Shown here piece after piece: positions 1-12,198 of a stretch of DNA of 64,000 bases (position 1 is its first letter; each line of letters begins with the position of its first letter). This DNA comes from Escallonia rubra (lineage: Eukaryota > Streptophyta > Magnoliopsida > Escalloniales > Escalloniaceae). Both the position numbers and the translations under genes were made by a program. Location: positions 124,001 to 188,000 of the forward strand of contig JAVXUO010001110.1 in NCBI GenBank assembly GCA_033065855.1, read 5' to 3'. The notes below the pieces were generated by a model, which was not told the origin of the DNA, ran no database searches, and saw only the letters and a program-made list of their open reading frames with translations.

Positions 1-1103
1 CCAACACAGGAGTAGTTCAGAACCAGAAGCGTGTAAGCAAAGTTCAAAAACACTAGCGACTTCTTAACCAGAGCCATACTCAGGGGAAAAGCTTGCTGCC
101 AATAGCTGTTGACAAATGAACGCAATAGGGTTGAGCAATCAAAGAAATGTTTAACCATCTGAGTAAGTCATACTACAGAGACCGAGTTTGTTACCTCTTA
201 AACCAGCGATCATAACAGCTGACTGTACAAAGAATATGATGTACCCAGGATATAATCCCTATCATATCATGAAACAAACAAGATAGTTAAGTTGCAAAGA
301 GTATAGATCAATGCCAGCATCAATAAGCATAAATGATTTCAACAGTAACCTCTTTTTAAGGAGAAAAGAAAACCTTCAAAACATTTTTAGTCCTTAAACA
401 CTTGATACACACAAAATAAAGCCCATTGTGACATTTTACTATAATGAAGGGTTGAACACTGTCAGGATGTTTTGTAAGAGTTATGAATAATGGGTACCAA
501 AACTGGTAATAAAATTCACAAAGGTCATGCAACTAATGTTATGGGTAGCCTCAGCGAGAAAGTAAGGGCTTGCAACGACACCGAAAATGATCCAAAATTA
601 CATTATCATCTTCCACAAACACTTCCAAGGGCATGCATGTGCAAGGACAAGTTCAATCAGCCTAGAGAACAATAACTCACACAGTTCTTAACTTGTATAA
701 CTCGCAATATATCTTTACCAGAGTATGAGAGAAAAAAATAATAGCCACAATATGCGCTACCTTTTCCCGATGGAAAACTAAAAGCATGCAAGGTAAGCTT
801 TTTGTTTGGTTTACTTAGTTAAACCATGTCCAAGAAGCTTCTAATGCAGCTGCTACAAGAGCAACAATTGGTAACTTCAGTAAATCTCCATGCCACCATT
901 AACTACGGTTGTAGCTATTATTGCACAAGGAATGGATCAATTAATACACCAGATCAAAGCAGGGATTTGACAACATATTACTTAAAAGAACTTTCTGCAA
1001 AAGTTGTTTAAACTTACATGCCAAACAGCACTGACAGTCTTTGTTGCCAGCAACTGAAAGAAACCAGGTTTCTTTCCACTTTGAATAAGCCTCTCATAAA
1101 CAT
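1..1103 (-). pseudogene. Lysophospholipid acyltransferase (MBOAT, LPLAT1/2-like) fragment, three exons
   Basis: Three minus-strand exons with GT-AG borders match the C-terminal half of plant membrane-bound O-acyltransferases of the LPLAT1/LPCAT type, ER enzymes that re-acylate lysophospholipids. Exon 1018-1103 encodes VYERLIQSGKKPGFFQLLAT and ends VSAVWH, which contains the conserved active-site His region. Exon 195-258 encodes GLYPGYIIFFVQSAV. Exon 1-105 encodes YWQQAFPLSMALVKK and runs off the window. Joining 195-258 to 1-105 at the visible splice sites shifts the frame and gives a stop after eight codons: about 7 bp of the expected IYRW coding sequence is missing. The N-terminal two thirds of the family is absent. 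The fragment sits inside a CACTA element, so it is most simply a captured, decaying copy. Family identity is confident; captured status is inferred. Confidence 0.85.
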
Positions 1104-2423
1104 CTAGAAGAACAAGAAAGTATTAGAAAATTTTCTTGAATCATCACATTCTTCATTCATAACAGCCACCTCGTGTGACCTTAGCAGTTTCTGACCAACT
1201 AGTGAGCTCCATTGCCTTATCAATAGATAATGCCCAGTTAATCAGGACAAGTGCACATAGACTGTGTTCTCAAGTCAAATGACGAAATCCATCTCACTAA
1301 AACAATTCCAATTTCAGTGCAAAGTAAATTGAAGTTTCCAGTTATCTGGCAAGTTGTGCTATGGAGATACCTCTTTATTAGAAGCTACATTATGTAAAAA
1401 TGTGGTAGAAGTCACCTGTGCTAACATACATGTTTTTTTAATTTAGAGTCTAAAATTCATCCAGAGTCTACCAAACATGTTTTTTTCATTCCCTAACCTT
1501 TTCTCTCAAAGGTTTCGTCCAACTTCTCTTTATACATGCTGTAAGAACATCATTCATGCTCCGTGTACACTACAAATCCCTTGGCAATATAAGTTGATTC
1601 ACTACTTTTTTCCTACCGGGATTTCTCGTGCATTGTAAGACCAAAATCAGAGCCATGAAAAAATGTTTGATAATGTAATTCGCAGAAGATTAGATAGATA
1701 ATCTTCGAAAATAAAATGAAAAATTTCAGAGACAGAAGGAGAGAGAGCAAAACAGTCAATTACATCAACCAATCGAGAGTGAGACCAAAAGGGAGAGTGA
1801 CATACCTGGGAGACATACGAGAATGCAGGCCGATACATGAGGTGGAGGAGCTTACGGCGGTGCGTGGTGATCTGCAATTTGAGGGAGATCAGAGAGTGAA
1901 TTAGGGATTTTGGGTAAGATGGCGGTGCTGTACGTGTCGGCGAACGGTAGAGCCGGCGAGGTGCGGCAGTGAGTTGGGTGTGTGGGAGGTGAGTGGTTAC
2001 GATTTAGGGCTAGAGATAGAGAGAGAGAAAAAGAGAGAATAGGGGGAATGGTGTGAGGGGCGGGGAGAAAAGAACGAAAGGGTAGGGTTTTTTAATTTTA
2101 AGGACTTTTAACGACGGATTTATTCCGTCGGAAAAAGTCCGTCGGTAATAAATCCGTCGTTAAAAATCATTTTCAAATTTTTTGGGCAAAAGAGAAAAAG
2201 GGAGAAAATTGAAAATAAAAATTAGCGACGGAATATTCCGTCGGTAAAAGTCCGTCGGTAAAGATCCGTCGCTAAAGATCTTTACCGACGAAAAATCCCT
2301 CGAAAAATGTTTTTTAACAACGGACCTTTACCAACGGATGATCCGTCGGTAAAAGTGACTTTTAGCAACGGATTCAAATCCGTCGCTAAAAGTCCGTCGA
2401 AAAAAACTGTTTTTCTTGTAGTG
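1..2423. mobile_element. CACTA (En/Spm-type) element, right part only
   Basis: The right end reads TTTTTCTTGTAGTG, the reverse complement of the classic CACTACAAGAAAAA terminus, and stops at 2423. Inside it, 2105-2412 is packed with inverted and direct copies of a subterminal motif of the form TTAGCGACGGA / TCCGTCGCTAA, the same motif used by three other CACTA ends in this window. The left end lies outside the window, so the TSD cannot be checked. No transposase is visible. A GA-rich stretch (about 2025-2090) and a GC-rich leader (1920-2000) next to the right end look like a promoter and untranslated leader for minus-strand transcription. A small exon with plausible splice sites (1806-1871, minus) follows, then the acyltransferase exons. 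Confidence 0.8.
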
Positions 2424-2661
2424 TGAGGGTGAAAAATAAAGCAAATATGAAGGGGTTTGGTACCAAGAAAAGTGTCAAGTTTGTGGTTGTTTCCCATGGT
2501 AAACGTTCATTCCAGTGGTAAGTGTTTGTATCCCAGAAGAATATGAAGTCCTGCAAGAGGAAAGTTGTAACCAGGAGACCGGTTATGCAACTCTACAAAA
2601 TCAGTAGGAAGAGTTTGTTGGGTTTTTCCCTTCTATGTGGTGGATGACACCATAAATTATA
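2424..2661. other. Spacer between CACTA and Mutator-like element
   Basis: About 240 bp with no supported gene. Its last nine bases (2653-2661, TAAATTATA) are the left TSD of the Mutator-like element that follows. With that element removed it continues directly at 9613. Confidence 0.6.
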
Positions 2662-3893
2662 GGGTTAATTACAAAACTGTTCCCTGAAGTTTACACGCAT
2701 TTGCACTTTACTCCTCGTGTTTACAACTTTTGCAATAGTGTTCCCCGAGGTTGACAGAACCATTGCAAACAACTCTAAAATCGAACGGCCGTTCAAATTC
2801 GGCCGTTAAGAACGCATGTGCACAACACACGCGGTTTTGGCTTGGGTAGATCGATCATTTCCGATCCCAGCTAAGAAACTCATCACTTCCTCCCCTGCTA
2901 TTTCTGAGTTCTTCATAGGTCGGAAAATTAAATGTGAAACCGTACTCCGGACCATCTTTGTTGCCAGCCTCATCATTCTCCGCATGTGTAAATCTTATTT
3001 CATCTATCTTTTCTTCCTGTTGTGTCTCAAACTCGACCAAATCTAAGTCTTGTTTAATGTCTTGTTCAGGTATAAACTTTGAATAGCCTGAACTATTGTC
3101 ACTACAAGAAAATTAACAATTAGCGACGGAATTTTTCCGTCGCTAAATATGCAAATTCCGTCGCTAAAGCCTTTAGCGACGGAAATTCCGTCGGTAAAGT
3201 TTCGTCGCCTAAACCCTCGTCGCTAAAGGTTTTACCGACGGAATTGGGGTTCCATCAGTAATGCCTTAGTCTTTAGCGACGGACTTGGTCATCCTTTAGC
3301 GACGGAAATTCCGTCGCTAAAACTATTTTGCAATTTTCAGAAAATTAACTTTTTTAAAAATAAATAAATGAAATATAAATATAATATTAAATTTTATTTT
3401 TAAAAAATCATTAGCGACGGATATTCCGTCGCCAATTCCGTCGCCAAATTTTGTAGAGGACAAATTTTCCGTCGCCAATTCCGTCGCAAAATCATATATT
3501 GTAGCTAATATTTTTCCGTCGCTAAAGGAAAATATTCCGTCGCTAATTCCGTCTCAAAAATCATATTTCTAGGTGCTAATTAATTTTTTCCGTCGTTAAT
3601 TCTGTCGCAAAAATCATATTTAGGAGCTAAAAATTTTTGAAAATAAAAATCATTAAATATGCATAAATAGATTATACTATTCTTAATTAATGCAACAACT
3701 ATTGACAATAATAATCCCTCATTAAATAATCCAACGTCAACATCCGATAATGAACTGAAGATAAAAAATATTCAAAATTTGTTGAATACCACCAAAAGTG
3801 AACAATAATACATCTAAATCAACCAGTTGCTTGGTTATCAAAATGAACAAATATCCCAACAAACATAACGTCAAATCTGGTCACATAAGGCAA

Positions 3894-5495
3894 TCATCCA
3901 CCTAGCTCGTCGAATGTTTCATCATTGCCATCCTCAGTAGCATCAGTCGCACTAACATCGACCTGTAACAAAGCAATTAAAGGCATGTTAAAGGATGTAT
4001 TTGGTGCAGATATTAATGAAAAAAATTCCTGCCATGGTATTCTTGCTTGAGGATTATTGAATTGGTGGATCAAATAGAAATTTTGGCATCTTTAACAGTA
4101 ATAGTGAAAATGTATGACGCATAGCACCACAAGTCCCAACTGATTTTAATAAGGCCCGATGCAGCCTCTCTCTCTCTCTCTCTCTCCACCACTTCAAGCC
4201 ACTACAAAGCTCTAGCCCTAATTCTCTTTCTCTCTTTCCCTCTCTACAATCCAATCGCACCACCCTACCATGGCTGCCCTTGGCAGCCTCTCCCTCTCCC
4301 ATTTTCCTCCTTTACATCCATCTAAACATCACAACAACTCACGCACAATGACCCCAACACAGCTGCCCACTCAGCAGGCCTTCCTCTTCCCTCTTTTTCC
4401 TCAATCGCACACACAAAACACACTACACAGCAGTTCTCCCTTCCTTTTACACTTTTACACACACAAAAACACCACAGAACCTCACATAGCTGCTACCCTT
4501 ATGCAGCCCCATTACAGCAGGTTTCCCCCTTCCTTTTTAACAATTTCATTCAAATTAATGCAAGAGAATCACTATGATGCATCAAAGAAAAGAGTACATG
4601 AGATTAAAGTACCACAACTGGAGCAGAAGACATATTTCCAACAGGGATAACCACTAAGTCTCCTAAATTCAATTGCACTTCTTAGTGTATATATAACCAC
4701 TAAGCCAGATGAACTATTACTGTGAACTATTGAAAAAAAGGGCTTGGCATCAAGCCAAATGAACCTTTAAATAATAACAGTCATTTATGTTTAGTTCCAT
4801 TCTTAGTATATAAATGTGAACTGTTGAAAAATGATTTCAGTATTCCCTATGAAAGAAAGATTCATGACACAGAAAGACCACAACTAAATCTTTAAAAACC
4901 TAAGGAAAGGAAACAAAAATGCTTAAGAAAGTAACCACATTACTTGAGGATTCAGTTCCATTAAAACACTAGGGCAGAATGCATAATAGGAAATTTATCA
5001 ACAAGAAAGTAACCACATTACCTGCTGCATGTCCTTCTCTTTCATCCGTTTTTCCACCTCAATCTCTACAAGCTTAGCAATTTCAATCTCTTTCATCTTC
5101 TGCACCTCAAGTTGCACAATCTTAGCAATTTCATCTTTCCAATTTTCGGAGGATGGAAGCTGGTCCAGTGACATGTGCATCGATGCCCTGGCATCTCGTG
5201 CGGTTTCGCGAGTACCACGTATACGTCCTTTCTTGCCGCGAACCCCAGGCGTTTGTCGCCACAATTCTGCTGCATCATAATCTATCAAGGAAGAGCTGGG
5301 CTCCTGAGAACTAATTTCATCAAATCTCACAGCATATGCGTCCTGTAACTCATGCAAAATGTAAGTCGATTTAGAGATTCATCAAACAAAATAGATGAAA
5401 AATCAGTTGCAAAAACAAACTTACGCGGATGGCCTTTGCCTTCTTTGAGACATATGGACGGTCTTGCTCTTCCAATGGCTGACCATTAGAATGCC
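3894..5495 (-). pseudogene. Plant CACTA transposase (Transposase_24 / Ptta-En/Spm type) remnant
   Basis: Three minus-strand blocks join cleanly at GT-AG sites. Block 5425 to about 5495 ends KAKAIR. Block 5022-5342 (107 codons) runs from DAYAVRFDEISSQEPS through ELWRQTPGVRGKKGRIRG to a Lys/Glu-rich coiled coil (EIEIAKLVEIEVEKRMKEK). Block 3894-3962 encodes VDVSATDATEDGNDE and stops. The W-x-TPG-xR-GK-RG pattern followed by a coiled coil is typical of the C-terminal part of plant En/Spm-like accessory transposases, which bind subterminal repeats. The N-terminal part was not found. Family assignment is by pattern recognition. Confidence 0.65.
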
Positions 5496-5499
5496 TTCT

Positions 5500-7050
5500 C
5501 CATCAATCTCCCAATAAAATTTGATCCACCATTCATTCGCACATCACAAACACTCTTCCTGCCTTGCTGCTTATACCCATTCACAAACACATTATACATA
5601 CACAACACACCCACATCAAACACTACACACGACAGCCTCTCCTTCTCACTTGCACCCATCATTTCTCTCTTGCACAGCCCATGGTTTCTCCCTTTCTCTT
5701 TTTTATTTACAACTCATTTCTCACACACAATTGAGCACCCACTAACACATGCCTCCAAACAATACACACACCACACTATATCCTATACCCACTGCCTCAT
5801 GGCAGTGGGTTTCTTGCTGTCCAAACCCTCACCCGATACACCCACACAATACACAGAACTACACTCACGGCTACGATACTATCGAAACCCATAACCCGTA
5901 TATGTATATGCACTGAAAAATAAATGTAACTTACCAAATGTAAGTAATATAATAATAAGAATAGAAAAAGCACTGAAACGTAACTTACCAGATTACACTA
6001 TATGCCCAATTACAATCACATATTGGTTATAAATTGCAACACCATTTGACCTCCTAGAAAATAGAAACTAAAGCATCCAACATTCCTCAACTCATAATAT
6101 AATAATAAGAATAGAAAAAGCACTGAAATTGACTTTCTTGTTATGGAATGACTGAGAAATTTGGGTACTGATAAACAAATGTAAGTAAACATCTAATCCC
6201 GTTAAACAAATAGTCTCAAGTAAGTTACATACACAGAATCAGTCTTCAAAGCCACTGGTTAATTTTGATCTCGGTTTAGGAAGGTTGAACTTAAGAATTA
6301 TGTCAGTTAATCGGACAGGTTGTGAGATATGAACATTTTATCCTCCACTGATCCCCTTATTTCTCTACCTGTTATGCTTGTTCACTTCCCCCTTCTCCTG
6401 TGTTTTGTGCCATTCCTATGACAGGTCCAACCATGTTCTCAAGGTACATGCGCAGAGAGAAATCTCAAGGTATACGGCCAAAGAGCAAATACTACTGTGG
6501 TAGTAAAATAGAAGAAGAAATAAGCCAGTACCATTTCATGCTATGGGAAGGTTTAGTTGACAAGAATGCTACACCTGAACTTTCACCACAATAAGGAGAT
6601 GTATACTTGACTAACCAAGACACATGATATTCCAGTACTTGCATGAGGTGACAAACAGTGTGATTGTCCAAAGGTGGGGGCTATTTAACTAAAGAAGTAG
6701 CCAAAAATGTTCCAGCTTTTTAATATCTAGAATGTCAAAACGAGCAAGTGGATATTGGCACGAGCCCAGGAATGCAAAAGATTTGGATTAGTTAATCAGT
6801 TAAGCTATTAAAAGAACAAGTAATAGCATGACCAGATTCTTGGCCACCAAAAGAAACAAGTGAGAGTGTAGCAGGTTCTTTGACTAACAACAAGCTGAAA
6901 ACAAAAGAATGCCAAAGGATTGGAATGAATTGCAGAATGATAACTACCTACTGTTATTTGCCCACTAGTATAGCTTGAATATCAGTTCAGCTAAGTGGGT
7001 AGAAAGATTGACGATTGAATAGAGAATATAAGCATATATAATACAAGATT
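5500..7050. other. CACTA interior without recognisable gene
   Basis: About 1.5 kb inside the CACTA element. It has a C- and A-rich, Ser/His-coding stretch (5520-5900) similar in style to 4270-4530, and then AT-rich sequence. No protein family was recognised in either strand. Confidence 0.5.
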
Positions 7051-7345
7051 CCATGGCAAAAGCATTACAGGAACAGTTCATGAAGTAATCAACTTCAACT
7101 GCTGGAAGCAAAACAGGTGGATGCTGGGGGGCCATTAAATTGAAATACGAACATGTGATGGTGGATGGATTAGAGGCAAGTAAATTCTTTATAAAACCAA
7201 AGAAATTGTTTTTGCAGCTGTCTGAAAATTACACCAACTGCTGGAAGCAAAACAGGTGGATGCTGGCCATTAAATTGAAGTACGAACATGTGATGGTTCT
7301 CTTATCCATGGCAAAAGCGTTACAGGAACAGTTCATGAAATTGTT
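7050..7345 (+). repeat. Shuffled direct duplications inside the CACTA
   Basis: Three blocks each occur twice: CCATGGCAAAAGC plus following bases at 7052-7085 and 7308-7340; ACTGCTGGAAGCAAAACAGG plus following bases at 7098-7128 and 7237-7266; ATTAAATTGAA plus following bases at 7131-7162 and 7266-7296. The first block comes before the others in the first set and after them in the second, so this is an overlapping tandem duplication. No function is known. Confidence 0.75.
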
Positions 7346-9799
7346 TTTGCAGCTGTCTCAAAGAAGCCAAAGAAAAAGCAGGGGTCTTGAATGAGTTTAA
7401 TGCTAACTATTAACTTTTTAATGCACCTCCTTATTTATACGAGAAAATTTTCAGTATACTGACAATAAACATGACAAAATGTAACATAAATACAAGATCT
7501 AATAACGTAAAAGGATCCCTAGGGTCAAAGCTTTGTTATTCTCTCGTCTCATTCATTACTCACACCGCGTCATGACTTTCACTATTACATTTAAAACTTT
7601 TATCCAAGCTGGTTTGGGACAAAGATCGAGTAAAAGTCAATTGAAGCAGCTAACATGGTTCGTATCAAGGTAAGTTTTAATTTTCAGCTCCTGTGACTAA
7701 AGTAAACCTTCAGCGCAAAAATAATAAGATGATCCGAATACTGGGACAAGAGTTTCAAACAGGGACAAGAGTTCCAAACAATACAGACTTCCTATCTATC
7801 AAAATGAAGAGTACTATGGATATTCTATCAATATGTTACAACAACAAAAACAAGCACCGGTCCAAAAAATTGCAAGATTTTGTATAACTAATTGCCTCGC
7901 TGCTGTGTATACACTGTACAGATCCCCCCACTAGAAGTTTACATAGGAGAATCTATTAAATACAAACGCAATCTGATGAGACGTGAGAGTGAGAGGAAGA
8001 AATTACCTGGCAAGAAGATGAGACTCAGAGGAAGATCGGAAGATTGAAGACCCAAATGTATTGAAATAAGAGCCCTAATTTGATTATACCAAAAATCAAA
8101 CCGTAACAATTAGTGACCCAAACGTACAAAAAACTTCTATCAGTTGGAAGGAGGCTTCACACAAACCTTCAGAGTGGGAGTGACGGTGGCGCGTAGGAGG
8201 GGTTGCTCCACAACGACGACGGGGGTGGGCGGGACGATGGCGCCGCTCTCCTGTTCTCTTCTTCGCACAAACCTTCAGACCCAAATATTCTTTTGTTTTG
8301 TTTTTTCTGTTTATTATATGTTATTTCTCTATTTTCAATAATGAGTAAAAATATTTTTCTTTTTTAAAAAATTAAAATAATACCTTTACCGATGCAAAAA
8401 CTTCCGTCGGTGAAATCCGTCACTAAATTCCGTCGCTAAATCATTTGCGACGGAAAATTCCGTCGCCTATTTTTCCTTCCCGTGCATTTTTTCCCTCCAG
8501 TGTTTTTAGTGACGGAACCTAATTCCATCGCCTAATTCCGTCGGCAAAGGTGACTTTTAGCGACGGAACACGTTCCATCGCTAAATTCCGTCGCTAAAAG
8601 GCATTTTTCTTGTAGTGTGTTTTCATTCTTTCTCAATCTGTAATCACATAAAATCAAATGAATGATACTAACAAAGGAACTTACAGAGAAATAAATAAAG
8701 TACAAGAGCTTTAAATACCTGAAAAGGATTTTGTTGAGGAAGCCAAACAGGGGAAGCAAATAAGTGGAGAGATAGAACCAGAAATGGCCAACACAGAGTC
8801 CAAGTTTTTGAAGCACGAAGTCATTAACAGAACCCATCTCCTCCAAAACTGAAACGGGTAGTGAAGAGAAGCAGCTTTCGGGTACCCATCAATTTAATCA
8901 TCCATTAAATTTGGTTTGAAGCGAAAATAGACGAAACAGAGTTAACGACGCTCATGGCTACTTTGAAATTGTCAAAGATAGAAGTGGACACGCCACCTAT
9001 AAGGGAACACGAAAAGAATGAAAATCGTGTCAAAATCCAAACGTTTTGCACATAAATTCGATTCAAAAGAGGGTGAAATCTGACCTAATTGAACAGGTTC
9101 TTTGCCAAACCCCACAGCGAGCTTCCCTCTGACTGCAAGTAATTTGTCCAGCGATGGCAAAAGAAAGAAATTCAATAGATCTCAAACTCTATTCAGAAGC
9201 ACCCCGGAAACCCATTTTTCCTTGTCTGGATAGCAAGATCAGAAGCCATCCCTAGAGATTGATTTGCCGCCGGTGAAGAAGCTTAAGATTTTGGACTTCA
9301 ACAAGATGGTAAAACCGGCAGCATTGCTTGGGGGTTAAGGGTAGGAGAGGAAGTGAGAGAAGAGATATAGGAGAGTAATTAATATTTTGGGTTTTCAGAG
9401 GGTTTTGGTAAGGAATGGACTGATTTGCCCATGTCAAAATGGCATGTGCTGTGCACATGCAGACTTAACGGCCGAATTTGAACGGCCGTTCGGTTTAGGA
9501 GCTGTTTGCAATGGTTTTGTCAACCTCGGGGGACACTATTACAAAAGTTGTAAACACGGGGAGCAAAATGCAAATACGTGTAAACATCAGGGGATAATTT
9601 TGTAATTAACCCTAAATTATAGGGGAACCCACTTGGGTGCATGAAGCCCAAGTTTGAAAGATCTAAAAGGCGGCTGATTCAACAAAGGAGGATGTAAAAA
9701 AATAGCAAATGTTTTAGTGAAGAAATGGAAAGTATCTGTAAGAAATGGGATCCTCAATAGCTGGAGACAAAAGATTCATATGAGAAAAGATAAGTAAAC

Positions 9800-12198
9800 G
9801 TGCCTCCGCCTCCGTAATTTCAGAATCTCCCTGTCGAATGGCCTGTTCTCCTTGTCGGATTCACCCCAAATGTGGAATTAGAAAAGGTGACCCTCTATCT
9901 CATTTCCTTTTTGTTATCTGCTCAGAAGTCCTATCGGCAACTCTATGCAAAGCTGAAAAACTTCAAGGTTTATGTGGTCTAAAAGCAAGCCTAGCTGGCC
10001 CTTCCATCAGTCATCTTATGTTCGCCGATGAAACTCTCATATTCTTCAAATTAAAATTCCTTAATTGCGAAGTAATCAAGCTTCTTCTGGAAAAATACTG
10101 CACGGAATCTGGTCAAGTTATCAACTACAACAAATCCTCTCTTTTTATAGCCCAAGCTCGCCTATAGCTATGATTGAGTATGCTTCCAGCTGTCTGAACA
10201 TCAAAACAGAACATAATTTTGGACTATACTTAGGCAGCTCTCTGGATATTATAACCAACAAAAAGCTTATATTTCGGAACCTAATTGACCAAGTCCGCTC
10301 AAGATGCGCAGGTTGGAAAGGTCACCTACTCAACAAGGCAGGATGGGCTACACTCATCTCATCTGTTCTCTCGGGTTTATTAGTTTATCATATGCAATCT
10401 TTCATCTTTCCAGCTTATGTTTGCAAGCAGAAAAATTCTATCTTTAGCTCTTTTTTCTGGACTGGAGAATATAATAGGAAAGCTCTGCATCCTATCAATT
10501 GGTTTTTCCTTTGTGGCCCTAAACATTGTGGCAGACTAGGCTTCAAAGATTCAAAACTCTTCAACCTCGCGTTACTTGCTAAAACTAGTTGGAAAATCCT
10601 CCTCCGACCTAAATGTCTCCTAGCGGCAAAAATTCCTCCACGCCACAAAGCCCTCAACATCCTCTTGGACTTGGAAAGGCATTCTCGCAGGCATCTCGAT
10701 TCTAAAAAAAAGGCATCTTCTGGCAAATTGGAAATGGACTAAACATCGATATCTGGCGAGACTACTGGATCCCGAACAATTCCCCTCAAAACCTGTCTAC
10801 TCTTGCACACAATGGGTCTAGAACTGGCTTGGTCTCAGAATTAATTCTCTCCTCTCGTAGAATGAGCAGAAAATTGATTCAAGTTTCCCTAGCTCCATCG
10901 CTACTCGAATTAGAGGTATTCATGTGTCACTTTAGGGTTTAGATGATCAGCCGATATCGACTCCGGAATCTTCAATTTTTTTTCCAGTAGCATCGGCGTA
11001 CAATTTGTTATATTCTGATCTAGCAAATCAAAGTCATCATCGGATTAACAGTCTTTCATCCTATCCTGATCCGATGTGGAAAGCATTATGTAAGCTTCGC
11101 TTACCAGCCAAAATCATTTTCTTCTTATGGCAGCTACTTCTAAACCGTCTACCCTTAAGACTCTTCCTATCTAATATAGGTATATCAACCCTGTAAAATT
11201 TCGTTCTCTGCAATTCCTCCAAGGAATCCGCTAATCACTTTTTCCTCTCCTGCCACAAAACCTCCTTACTTTGAACCTCTATTAACCTATCTATACCTTG
11301 CCGTTTAAATTTGGATACCTTTAAAGAATGGCTCATTGCGTGGATCTATATTCCAAATTCCTCAAAGCTACTCCATCTCCATAACACTATATTTATAAAC
11401 CTATGGATTATTTGGACCAACCGAAACAATCTAATTTTCGAACAAAAACCCTGGAACATTAGGCATATTTCTACCCAAAGGCTGACTCTCGGTAAAGATA
11501 TTTGGCTATGTTACCGTCCTAAGAAGGATACAAGACTTCCTCTTCAAGTGACCGACAGAACCAGAAATGATCCAAGAGTATCCTTTGTTTTCTCGTGCTC
11601 TTGCAGACCAGTCCTTCTCCTCTTATATGGCTTGCACTTTCCGGAATGCTACATATGATTTCAGTTTACAAATTTCTTTATTTGATTCTTTGATGCTCTT
11701 ACTAATAATTTTGAAGGAACTTTCCTTCAAATAATTATTCTGAGGCAAACCGAAAGAGTCTACTCATTTGCTTGAGATGGCTATCTCATCTCAAAGTTAC
11801 TCATTTGGATCTCAAAATTAATTACAAGTTACTGATTTCTGATTTACAATAGCCTAGCAGGTACAGGAACGCTACTAACGCTGGTCTGATGGAGGACATT
11901 CTTTTTGCTATCAAGGATTTCCATCATCTTCAGATCAGCCACTCCTAGTTGCCGAGATAAATGATACTAGAGGGAACATCTTTTGTTTTTGTTCTATGCT
12001 CCTCTCTTGTTTTCATGGAGTGATGTTCCTAGATATGTATATATTTGTGTGATAAACTTCTCCGTAGTTTCAATTTGGTTGTACTTACACTACTAAGCTT
12101 ATCTTATTTTCACGGATAGTAGTCTGACTACTCTTGTAACCGTGAAAATTATCATGTTTCTAATATGAAAATTCTCCTGTTAGACTAAAAAAAAAAAA
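9800..12198 (+). mobile_element. Decayed LINE (L1-type non-LTR retrotransposon)
   Basis: A plus-strand reverse-transcriptase region is followed by the zf-RVT region typical of plant L1 elements, and the sequence ends in a 12-A tail at 12187-12198. The 5' end is truncated or too decayed to place. It begins just after the right TSD of the MULE. No target duplication could be found by eye. Confidence 0.8.
9838..11650 (+). pseudogene. LINE reverse transcriptase / zf-RVT ORF2 remnant
   Basis: Residues IRKGDPLSHFLFVICSEVLS and ISHLMFADE are the GxRQGDPLSP and FADD boxes of non-LTR reverse transcriptases. The second catalytic Asp of FADD is read as Glu here. The frame shifts near 10155 and continues to 10740 with the thumb region (AGWKGHLLNKAGWATLISSV). 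After a further frame change it shows a DYWIP motif. The zf-RVT block at 11005-11196 reads DPMWKALCKLRLPAKIIFFL. At least three frame breaks make it inactive. Endonuclease and N-terminal sequences are missing. Confidence 0.85.

Larger units (their letters stand above)
3100..8617. mobile_element. Complete CACTA element, 5.5 kb, TSD TGT
   Basis: Starts CACTACAAGAAAATT at 3100 and ends TTTTTCTTGTAGTG at 8617. The 3-bp duplication TGT is perfect (3097-3099 and 8618-8620). Dense subterminal copies of the TTAGCGACGGA motif lie at 3119-3620 on the left and 8385-8600 on the right. It carries only a remnant of a TNPA/transposase-24-type gene on the minus strand and no visible TNPD-type catalytic transposase, so it is probably non-autonomous. 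It is inserted in an exon of the ORF carried by the surrounding MULE. Confidence 0.92.
2855..8846 (-). pseudogene. Unrecognised spliced ORF carried in the MULE, split by a CACTA insertion
   Basis: Exon 1 (8719-8846) starts MEEMGSVNDFVLQKLGLCVG, includes a hydrophobic stretch that could be a membrane anchor, and ends at a GT donor. Exon 2 starts at 8637 after a TGTGATTACAG acceptor, runs to 8618, is broken by the 5.5-kb CACTA element, and resumes at 3096, ending at a TGA at 2855-2857. Removing the CACTA and one TGT/ACA duplication keeps the frame open throughout and gives about 129 residues. The C-terminal half is acidic and contains YGFTFNFPTYEEL. I do not recognise the family. The intact frame around the insertion suggests the ORF was open when the CACTA landed. 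It is now disrupted, unless the CACTA is spliced out as an intron. Confidence 0.7.
2662..9612. mobile_element. Mutator-like element (Pack-MULE type) split by a CACTA insertion
   Basis: The termini are inverted repeats of roughly 170 bp: GGGTTAATTACAAAA at 2662 and its complement TTTTGTAATTAACCC ending at 9612. Both contain the same long arm, including an AACGGCCGTTC palindrome region. A perfect 9-bp duplication, TAAATTATA, flanks it (2653-2661 and 9613-9621), as expected for Mutator superfamily insertion. Subtracting the nested CACTA (3100-8617) and one TSD leaves about 1.43 kb. There is no transposase. The internal part holds a spliced ORF (next entry), so this is a gene-carrying non-autonomous element. 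Confidence 0.9.

Noticed and set aside
4270..4650. 126-codon ORF starting MAALGSLSLSHFPPLHPSKH
   Set aside because: Low-complexity His/Thr/Ser composition inside a CACTA interior, no family resemblance, no splice or promoter support; a similar chance ORF is at 5521-5894.
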